Source: an uncultured Pseudomonadota bacterium
GTDB lineage: Bacteria; Pseudomonadota; Gammaproteobacteria; Steroidobacterales; Steroidobacteraceae
DNA length: 7,157 nucleotides
NCBI GenBank assembly: GCA_903890265.1
Contig: CAITAM010000277.1
Coordinates: 1-7,157, forward strand
Direction: 5' to 3'
The notes beneath the pieces were generated by a model. The model saw only the letters and a list, made by a program, of their open reading frames with translations, was not told the origin of the DNA and did no database searches. Positions 1 to 4,250 of the stretch are shown one piece after another. A program made the position numbers and the translations under genes. Each line of letters opens with the position of its first letter. Positions within the stretch are counted from its first letter, which is position 1.

Positions 1-23
1 CCGTTTGGTTGCCGGGGCCGGCC

Positions 24-50
24 GCATCCCCCGCAATCGCGGGGAACCAC
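24..50. repeat. GC-rich hairpin resembling a type I-E CRISPR repeat
   Basis: CCCCGC (29-34) and GCGGGG (39-44) form a perfect 6-bp stem with a 4-nt AATC loop, flanked by GCAT on the left and AACCAC on the right. The shape (ATCCCC, stem, GGGGAAC) resembles the type I-E repeat family read on its complementary strand. Only one copy is in the window: a second repeat would be expected about 61 bp away, near 85, and nothing similar is there. It may equally be an isolated hairpin or part of a terminator. Confidence 0.25.
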
Positions 51-67
51 CTTGCCCGGGGGGCAGG
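51..67. repeat. Second small GC hairpin
   Basis: TGCCC (53-57) pairs with GGGCA (61-65) around a GGG loop. One wobble pair and one further G-C pair extend the stem to 51-67. It lies directly next to the hairpin at 29-44. No T-run follows on either strand, so it is not a canonical intrinsic terminator. The two adjacent hairpins lie beyond the 3' end of the minus-strand Nudix gene and could act as a distal stop or as RNA stabilisers. Confidence 0.25.
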
Positions 68-292
68 TTGGTGAGAGCGCCAGCTCCACTCTGGATACGG
101 GATCAGCTTGCTGTGGCGAGCGGACCTGATCAACTGCCGGCTGGCGCTGGCCACATAGCCGTCGGGTATGGCGGCACAACGATCCCGGCAAGTGGCGAAC
201 CGGCCGCCATGCCGCAGCTGATTTCGGTTATGCGCAGCGTGTTTCGCGACACCCGACCCACATCACCCGTCTCCAGGCGCTCAGGTACGACC

Positions 293-1033
293 TTAGCCGC
301 CGCGCTTTCCCTGGCCAAATGCCCTGGCAAATGTTTTCAGATTGGCCTCGTCTTTAAGTCGATAGAGTTGCGCCGGCCGGCGTTCCGTGAGGCGCGTTTT
401 TTTCGGGATTTTCCGAATGACTTCGGCATCCAGGACGCGCCGGCGGAAGGCGCTCTTCTCGACCTCGCGGCCCAGAACAATCTCATAAGCCCGCTGCAAT
501 TCCGGCAACGTAAATTCTCTCGGCAAGAGAAACGCCGGTAAGGATGTGTACTCCACTTTGCTCCTCAGTCGTTCGAGGGCGGCCGTCAGGAGCGCCGCAT
601 GGTCGAACGCAAGGTCCATTCCGAGGTTAGTGCTTCCTTCCGGAATTGACCACCAGGCTGCCGTGTCTGCGTTGCCTCCCGGTCGGAGTGCGATCCCCTC
701 GTCCGGGATGAGCGCGAAATAGACCTGGGTGACGGACCACCCGCGGGGATCCCGTGATGCTGAGCCGTAGCTCCCGAGTTGTTCAAGATAAGGCGACTCG
801 ACGCCCGTTTTCTCCCGAAGCTTGCGTCGAGCACAGTCTTCCAGCGTCGCGTCTTGACCGACGTCGATGAACCCGCCCGGCAAGGCCCACAAACCAGGAT
901 AGGGCTCTCCCGTCGTCGCCGGACGCCGAACCAGGAGGACCTCAAGCCGGTCGTTTCGAACCGTCAGAATCACTAGATCCACCGTCACGAACGGTCGCTC
1001 AATGGGGACCAGGACCCGCCTATCCATCGTCAT
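293..1033 (-). CDS. NrtR-like Nudix-domain transcriptional regulator
   Basis: The product has 246 residues if translation starts at the ATG ending at 1033. That start is chosen because GGAG lies 6 nt upstream; the longer frame from a GTG at 1069 would put coding sequence over the intergenic palindrome. Residues about 14-150 form a Nudix domain (RPFVTVDLVILTV, LVRRP, LWALPGGF). The Nudix box at about 53-78 is degenerate: GGFIDVG is followed by Q, and the core reads RKLREKTGV in place of REUxEExGU, so two catalytic Glu positions are Lys. Residues about 160-226 (YTSLPAFLLPREFTLPELQ to RRPAQLYRL) match the C-terminal winged helix of NrtR-type regulators. NrtR family proteins repress NAD-related genes and release DNA on binding ADP-ribose. 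Here the protein is divergent from a phosphatase/macro-like operon, which it probably controls. The degenerate box suggests sensing rather than hydrolysis; residual hydrolase activity cannot be excluded. Confidence 0.85.
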   Translation of the reverse strand: MTMDRRVLVPIERPFVTVDLVILTVRNDRLEVLLVRRPATTGEPYPGLWALPGGFIDVGQDATLEDCARRKLREKTGVESPYLEQLGSYGSASRDPRGWSVTQVYFALIPDEGIALRPGGNADTAAWWSIPEGSTNLGMDLAFDHAALLTAALERLRSKVEYTSLPAFLLPREFTLPELQRAYEIVLGREVEKSAFRRRVLDAEVIRKIPKKTRLTERRPAQLYRLKDEANLKTFARAFGQGKRGG

Positions 1034-1055
1034 CGGGCTCTCCGTACAAAGTGTG

Positions 1056-1085
1056 TTGACGTCATCCACTAATAAGTGGCACTAT
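1056..1085 (+). promoter_or_regulatory. Candidate sigma-70 promoter of the phosphatase operon
   Basis: TTGACG (1056-1061, 5/6 to the -35 consensus) is followed after 18 bp by CACTAT (1080-1085, 3/6 but keeping the conserved A2 and T6 positions). The predicted start of transcription is near 1092. Operator box 1 (1066-1079) fills the spacer exactly, and the middle box (1087-1101) covers the predicted start, as expected for a repressed promoter. The weak -10 makes this an inference. An 8-bp palindrome TGACGTCA (1057-1064) overlaps the -35. Confidence 0.4.
1066..1079. promoter_or_regulatory. Operator box 1, CCACTAATAAGTGG
   Basis: This is a 14-bp palindrome with perfect 5-bp arms CCACT/AGTGG around AATA. 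It lies between the candidate -35 and -10 of the rightward promoter and 33 bp upstream of the Nudix-regulator start codon. It shares 12 of 14 bases with box 2 at 1109-1122. Binding here by the adjacent NrtR-like protein would block both directions. The match is seen in the sequence; the binding protein is inferred from position. Confidence 0.6.
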
Positions 1086-1086
1086 C

Positions 1087-1101
1087 CCACTCAACAGGTG
1101 G
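1087..1101. promoter_or_regulatory. Operator box (middle), CCACTCAACAGGTGG
   Basis: CCAC (1087-1090) and GTGG (1098-1101) are inverted arms with a 7-bp centre, so the box is 1 bp longer than boxes 1 and 2 and less symmetric inside. Its centre (1094) is 21.5 bp from the centre of box 1 (1072.5) and 21.5 bp from that of box 2 (1115.5), about two helical turns each. It covers the predicted transcription start. It is probably a weaker member of a phased three-site array. Confidence 0.45.
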
Positions 1102-1108
1102 CGCACGG

Positions 1109-1122
1109 CCACTATTAAGAGG
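1109..1122. promoter_or_regulatory. Operator box 2, CCACTATTAAGAGG, overlapping the ribosome binding site
   Basis: This box differs from box 1 at only two of 14 positions. Its right arm, AAGAGG (1117-1122), is also the Shine-Dalgarno sequence of the phosphatase gene, 8 nt before its ATG. The shared bases may explain why the right half is the imperfect one (AGAGG instead of AGTGG). Bound protein here would act as a roadblock in the 5' leader. Confidence 0.5.
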
Positions 1123-1130
1123 ATAGCTCA

Positions 1131-2171
1131 ATGGACATACGTCCGCACGAAATGACGACCCAAAAGCACTCCTGCCGGGCTCCAATGACAGCTTCGCTCG
1201 CTGCGGAAATCGTCGACCTGGTTGCTGAGCTGGCTAACCCAAAAGCTTTTGAGAGCCTTCCGGACGCCCTGCACAGGTTATTGATTGATATAAAGAGATC
1301 TGCGCTTGCGGGCAGCACGCCCGTGCTGGCTACCCGGGGTCGCGGAAGGGTTTCCGGGCGCGCTGCCTCCCCGGTCACCGCCAAGTGGCGGGACAGCGTT
1401 CCCGATCTCCGCGGTTTCCCGAATCTCACCACCTGGAGGGCGATCTGCCGGCATCTCGACATTGCCGTGAACGGCGACTCGGCCCGACGCAAACTCAGGG
1501 ACTGGGTATCCACCCACCGCCCGCACTGGCCCGCGGTCCCGGCGCCGGTTGCCCCGGTCGGCACTTCGGCCGCGCCGTCGACGACTCCCCCGGCGGGTCC
1601 GCCCTCGAAAGCCCTCCATGGAGTCTCTGTGGCCTCTAAAAGGACGAGTCAGAGCGACCCTCTGCGTATCGATGACCTGAGCGCTGGCGCCGGCACAATC
1701 GGCATCACGTTTTGCCCCGGCAAGCAGGACTCGCGGTGGCATCGCGACCTCGATACCGACCTCGCTGCAATTGCCGAGTGGCGACCGACCACCATTCTGA
1801 CGCTAATTCAGGATCATGAAATGGACCGCCTGAACGTAATGGGCCTCGGGGATCGTATCCGTGAAAGAGGGATCGTCTGGCATCATCTGCCCATTAAGGA
1901 TGTCAGCACCCCGGATGCCCGCTTTGAGTCCCGTTGGTCGACGTTGGGCGCTGCGCTGGCCCAGTCGCTCCGCCAGGGAGAGCGGGTAATTGTCCATTGT
2001 CGCGGCGGCCTCGGGCGCGCCGGCACCGTTGCCGCGCTGCTTCTGATGGAACTTGGATTCGCTGCCACCGCCGCCATTGTCCGTGTCCGCACCGTTCGCC
2101 AGGGGGCGATCGAAACCCCGGCGCAGCGGCAGTACGTGCTTAATTATCCCAGGACGAGTACGCCGCAGTGA
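1131..2171 (+). CDS. CDKN3-like tyrosine/dual-specificity phosphatase with N-terminal extension
   Basis: The product has 346 residues. The ATG at 1131 is supported by AAGAGG 8 nt upstream; the next ATG (residue 8) has no such site. Residues about 180-335 form a cysteine phosphatase domain of the CDKN3-like kind. The P-loop is HCRGGLGR (His289, Cys290, Arg296, the CX5R signature), followed by Ala where Ser or Thr usually stands. A candidate general-acid Asp lies in LPIKDVSTPD (Asp257 or Asp262). Other family-like stretches are GITFCPGK (191-198), WHRDLDTDL (203-211) and TLIQDHE (224-230). From memory, very similar domains occur fused to ADP-ribosylglycohydrolases in other bacteria; no glycohydrolase domain is present here. 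Residues about 20-60 are helical. Residues 86-133 (WRDSVPDL, TWRAICRHL, GDSARRKLRDWV) look like a small compact domain I cannot name, followed by a Pro/Ala-rich linker (133-165). The stop overlaps the next gene, implying translational coupling. The phosphatase fold is well supported; the substrate is unknown. Confidence 0.8.
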   Translation: MDIRPHEMTTQKHSCRAPMTASLAAEIVDLVAELANPKAFESLPDALHRLLIDIKRSALAGSTPVLATRGRGRVSGRAASPVTAKWRDSVPDLRGFPNLTTWRAICRHLDIAVNGDSARRKLRDWVSTHRPHWPAVPAPVAPVGTSAAPSTTPPAGPPSKALHGVSVASKRTSQSDPLRIDDLSAGAGTIGITFCPGKQDSRWHRDLDTDLAAIAEWRPTTILTLIQDHEMDRLNVMGLGDRIRERGIVWHHLPIKDVSTPDARFESRWSTLGAALAQSLRQGERVIVHCRGGLGRAGTVAALLLMELGFAATAAIVRVRTVRQGAIETPAQRQYVLNYPRTSTPQ

Positions 2172-3199
2172 TTCATCGCCCGTCCCCGGATTGGTTCGAG
2201 CGACTGACCGGGTTCCGGGAGACCGCCTATGACGAGACCCGGGAGCGCCTAATGGTCACCGGCGACCGCCTTCTCTCCCTGGTCAACGGCAGGCACTTCG
2301 GCATCGGCTATCTGGAACTCGCGAAGCTCTCGGACCTGCGGCAACGCGTTGCTGCCGAGGGCCGCTCGGCACGTCGCCTGCGCGTGCGCGCCGTCTCCGG
2401 TGACGCCCGGGAGCTACACCAGGAACCCGAGCTGGCCGGTGCCCTATTCCAAGTGGCCTCTCAATTCAACATGCTGGAAATGACGGGCCCCGACCGAACC
2501 CCGGAGCACGGCGTAACCGGGTACGCCTTCGATCGGACGCAGGGCCCTGCCTGTGCGATTGCTGCTGGTGCCGCAACGATCTATCGCAACTACTTTGTCC
2601 CGATTGGCAGCGTCATCGGCCAAAGGGGGACGAAGCAGCTCGACGGCCTTGAGTACGTTGGCACGGAACTGGCGCGCGCGCTGGGAACGACCGTCGACGC
2701 TCTATGGACCATGCGGAACGGCTATGCCTGTGCAACCGCGACCGGACTGGAACGCATCAACACGTACCTCGCGACTCTGTCACCAGAACAGTTCGACGAC
2801 CTTCGCGGACGCCTGCAAATCGGCGTCCAGTGGAACGTCGAGGTAACCGACGCGGAGCAGGATCCACTGCCGGTCGTTACCCAGGCATTCTGCTCGGCGC
2901 TGCCGGTCGCGTATACCTCGCTGCCCGCTGCTCGCTGGGAACCATTCGCGCGACTCGTACTGGAAGCAGCGTACGAGGCCACCCTGTGGGCAGGTGTTTG
3001 CAACGCACGGGCCCGCGGTTCCAACATTGTTCTTCTGACCTTCGTTGGGGGCGGAGCGTTTGGTAATGACGAAGACTGGATCCACGCCGCGATACGCCGG
3101 GCACTTCAGTGCGCATCAGGCTTCGATCTTGACGTCCGGCTGGTGTGTTACGGAGCACCGCCCGAATCCGTCACCCGCTTCGTCCGCGAGTTTGAATAA
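2168..3199 (+). CDS. Macro/PARG-like candidate ADP-ribose-handling protein
   Basis: The product has 343 residues. Translation starts at GTG 2168, whose bases overlap the TGA of the phosphatase gene (GTGA). AGGA at 2151-2154 is rather distant, so coupling is likely; the first in-frame ATG is residue 29, after well-formed sequence. Distinctive stretches are LFQVASQFNMLEM (93-105), RTQGPACAIAAGAATIYRNY (123-142), LWTMRNGYA (179-187), TQAFCSALPVAY (238-249), LVLEAAYEATLW (263-274) and LLTFVGGGAFGNDEDWIHAA (289-308). The last resembles the phosphate-binding loop of DUF2263/bacterial PARG proteins (a G-G/C-G-x-F-x-N-D loop), and the Q-N and QG-A-A stretches could be its ribose-binding counterpart, giving a macro-type fold. 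I recall homologous hypothetical proteins in proteobacteria, but no characterised member. It has no signal peptide or membrane segment, so it is probably cytosolic. Pairing with a phosphatase and an NrtR-like regulator supports a role with ADP-ribose or a derivative. The fold is inferred, not certain. Confidence 0.65.
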   Translation: MIHRPSPDWFERLTGFRETAYDETRERLMVTGDRLLSLVNGRHFGIGYLELAKLSDLRQRVAAEGRSARRLRVRAVSGDARELHQEPELAGALFQVASQFNMLEMTGPDRTPEHGVTGYAFDRTQGPACAIAAGAATIYRNYFVPIGSVIGQRGTKQLDGLEYVGTELARALGTTVDALWTMRNGYACATATGLERINTYLATLSPEQFDDLRGRLQIGVQWNVEVTDAEQDPLPVVTQAFCSALPVAYTSLPAARWEPFARLVLEAAYEATLWAGVCNARARGSNIVLLTFVGGGAFGNDEDWIHAAIRRALQCASGFDLDVRLVCYGAPPESVTRFVREFE

Positions 3200-3265
3200 C
3201 CTTGGGTCGGCGCACTCCGGGGGCAGCGCCGCCCTGAGACCAGGGTCAACAGATGGAGCACGCTC

Positions 3266-3367
3266 GTGCAGTATGTTGTTTACACACCGGACGAGCGGTT
3301 TCAGGCGCGGATGATCCTGATCGACATGGTGGGGGGAACCCACGACGAAGATTCCGCCGGAGACTAA
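3266..3367 (+). CDS. Possible 33-residue micro-ORF
   Basis: It starts at a GTG, 7 nt after GGAG (3255-3258), and begins VQYVVYTPDERFQARMILID when read literally. It ends at TAA 3365-3367, three bases before the next micro-ORF. It lies in the same frame as the preceding macro-like gene, 22 codons after that gene's stop. I recognise no family. The acidic C-terminus (THDEDSAGD) and the well-placed ribosome binding site are the only arguments for translation; chance is a real alternative. Confidence 0.25.
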   Translation: MQYVVYTPDERFQARMILIDMVGGTHDEDSAGD

Positions 3368-3370
3368 GCA

Positions 3371-3493
3371 ATGCCGAATGTCGCCGGGGCACAGGACGCC
3401 CGCTTCCGAGCGGATCTCGCACGTGCATTCTCGACGCTCTGGGACTCGCCCGTAACGGTTTCGGACACCCGCGAATTTGCCTCTTGCAAGTGA
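3371..3493 (+). CDS. Possible 40-residue micro-ORF
   Basis: ATG 3371 follows GGAG (3359-3362) by 8 nt; the GGAG lies inside the end of the preceding micro-ORF, so the pair could be translationally coupled. The product (starting MPNVAGAQDARFRADLARAF) has an amphipathic helix-like middle and no family I know. It ends with TGA at 3491-3493, about 100 bp before the ribbon-helix-helix gene. It could be the eroded remains of a larger gene. Confidence 0.25.
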   Translation: MPNVAGAQDARFRADLARAFSTLWDSPVTVSDTREFASCK

Positions 3494-3558
3494 TCAGGAT
3501 TGCGGTACGGTTTGTTTCAGGCGTTAGCAGGGATGTGCGCGGATCGGCAATACCCAAA

Positions 3559-3581
3559 GAACCGGAAAACCATTCCGGTTC
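3559..3581. promoter_or_regulatory. Perfect 9-bp inverted repeat abutting the RHH gene's ribosome binding site
   Basis: GAACCGGAA (3559-3567) and TTCCGGTTC (3573-3581) are perfect inverted copies around AACCA. The repeat ends immediately before the Shine-Dalgarno GGGAGG (3582-3587). Small ribbon-helix-helix proteins typically bind symmetric sites near their own start, so an autoregulatory operator is the first guess. As RNA it would form a 9-bp hairpin directly next to the ribosome binding site, which could instead tune translation. Confidence 0.6.
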
Positions 3582-3593
3582 GGGAGGCTCGTA

Positions 3594-3854
3594 ATGACCG
3601 ATGAAAACCGCATCGCGACAACGGTGTACCTAAGTAAGGACCAGCTGGAAACGCTTAAAGTCCTCGCATACCGTGGGGCAACGTCCAGAGCCGCTCTTCT
3701 ACGCGAGGCCGTGGACGATTTCTTTCGGAAATATGCAGCGAGCATCAGCGCCGCCCGCTTCGTCCACGACAGTCGGATAGACGGCCCGTTGTACCTCGCA
3801 TCGGTCAGCAAACGACGAGTTCCTAAAAAGCGGTTGGCACGGAAGGGCCATTGA
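3594..3854 (+). CDS. Ribbon-helix-helix (CopG/Arc-type) DNA-binding protein
   Basis: The product has 86 residues; ATG 3594 follows GGGAGG by 6 nt. The N-terminal half has the ribbon-helix-helix layout: a short strand ATTVYLS (8-14), helix A (about 15-28, DQLETLKVLAYRG), a turn, then helix B (about 31-47, SRAALLREAVDDFFRKY). Such proteins dimerise and place the strand in the DNA major groove. The C-terminal tail is strongly basic (KRR, KKR, ARK between 73 and 84). Members of this size serve as antitoxins, plasmid copy or partition regulators, or relaxosome accessory proteins. No toxin gene follows, so an antitoxin role lacks support. With a conjugative coupling protein about 2.4 kb away, a mobile-element regulator or relaxosome role is possible. 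The repeat just upstream suggests autoregulation. Confidence 0.75.
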   Translation: MTDENRIATTVYLSKDQLETLKVLAYRGATSRAALLREAVDDFFRKYAASISAARFVHDSRIDGPLYLASVSKRRVPKKRLARKGH

Positions 3855-4250
3855 GCCCGCCTTGGGTCTGCGGAGGGGCTCGGCAAAGCTCGGGCCGCCT
3901 GGAGTACATTTGGCCCGAAGTGACAAACGCATCGGTGCCCTCCTTCGGGACTGGATACCCTGACTGGCGCGTGCCGGATTTCAGGGCCGACCCACCCAGA
4001 TCTGAAAGTGCTCGTAGGTTATTGATAAAACAATATTTGTCGGCCTTCTTCTGGGTCAGTGGAACCCAAGCCGTTTCCGAACGCAGTGGCATCGCTTCTG
4101 CAACGGACCCTGAACCGAGTCGCATGCCTCCGCTGGGTACGTCGCCTACTTTGTGACCGGCGTGGCAGTTCGCCAGCTTGGATTAGGTTAATCTGATCTG
4201 ACGACTCCCCTACTGCCGAGGCGCCGCATGAGGCGCTCAGAGGACACGCC
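3855..4250. other. Gene-poor spacer with an AT-rich island
   Basis: No frame here gives a recognisable protein. A 101-residue frame beginning at TTG 3851 overlaps the RHH stop codon as TTGA but has no family-like features. GAGCCC (3853-3858) and GGGCTC (3876-3881) could form a 6-bp stem at the end of the RHH transcript, without a T-tract. An AT-rich patch at about 4015-4040 stands out and contains an 8/9 match to the IHF consensus on the minus strand and the small palindrome ACAATATTTGT (4030-4040). A 5-bp stem, TGGGT/ACCCA (4052-4068), follows. Confidence 0.4.
4181..4193. promoter_or_regulatory. Small inverted repeat GATTA-GGT-TAATC upstream of the transglutaminase gene
   Basis: Perfect 5-bp arms flank GGT, 57 bp before the TTG start at 4251. 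TAATCT (4189-4194) inside it is a possible -10 element, but I see no matching -35 at 16-18 bp upstream. A regulatory site is possible; chance is nearly as likely for arms this short. Confidence 0.2.

Larger units (their letters stand above)
1..292. other. Left-edge region without a supportable gene
   Basis: No frame on either strand gives a recognisable protein here. The open plus-strand frame that crosses this stretch continues antisense through the 3' part of the Nudix gene, has no Shine-Dalgarno sequence and reads as low-complexity Arg/Pro/Ala-rich sequence. The minus-strand frames are short and unremarkable. What can be seen are two compact GC-rich hairpins at 29-44 and 51-67. An imperfect 7-bp stem with a 3-nt loop (280-296, one mismatch) straddles the stop codon of the Nudix gene and might help end its transcript, although no T-tract follows. 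Confidence 0.5.
3200..3593. other. Intergenic region between the macro-like gene and the RHH gene
   Basis: This 394-bp stretch has no full-size gene. After the TAA of the macro-like gene its frame stays open for a further 55 codons. It contains GGCGC...GCGCC arms (5 bp) shortly after that stop, two possible micro-ORFs (3266-3367 and 3371-3493), a weak promoter-like pair (TTGCAA at 3484-3489, 16 bp, TACGGT at 3506-3511) and the inverted repeat at 3559-3581. The last two probably serve the downstream ribbon-helix-helix gene. Confidence 0.5.

Noticed and set aside
24..110. CRISPR array
   Set aside because: Only one repeat-like unit is present. The position one period downstream (about 85-113) does not match, so no array can be called from this window.
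5..541. Plus-strand frame of 178 codons at the left edge
   Set aside because: No Shine-Dalgarno, low-complexity composition, and its 3' half is antisense to the well-supported Nudix regulator.
1034..1069. Upstream GTG start for the Nudix regulator, adding 12 residues
   Set aside because: The ATG ending at 1033 has GGAG 6 nt upstream. The extra residues do not resemble the family, and the GTG lies within operator box 1.
1131..3199. An ADP-ribosylglycohydrolase (DraG-type) domain in the cassette
   Set aside because: Looked for because the phosphatase domain type is recalled as a DraG fusion partner, but neither protein shows the Asp-rich metal-binding motifs or overall pattern of that family.
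3314..3319. ATCCTG, the core of IncP-type nic sites
   Set aside because: A 6-mer with no flanking inverted repeat or relaxase gene nearby; it lies within a possible micro-ORF.
1275..4026. AGGTTATTGAT occurring at 1275-1285 and 4016-4026
   Set aside because: An 11-bp exact match is expected several times by chance in 7 kb, and the contexts differ (coding versus spacer).
3851..4156. TTG-initiated 101-codon frame overlapping the RHH stop codon as TTGA, considered as a toxin partner
   Set aside because: Unrelated to any toxin family I know, with no hydrophobic core pattern or conserved motif, and a rare start codon without its own ribosome binding site. Calling a toxin-antitoxin pair would be unsupported.
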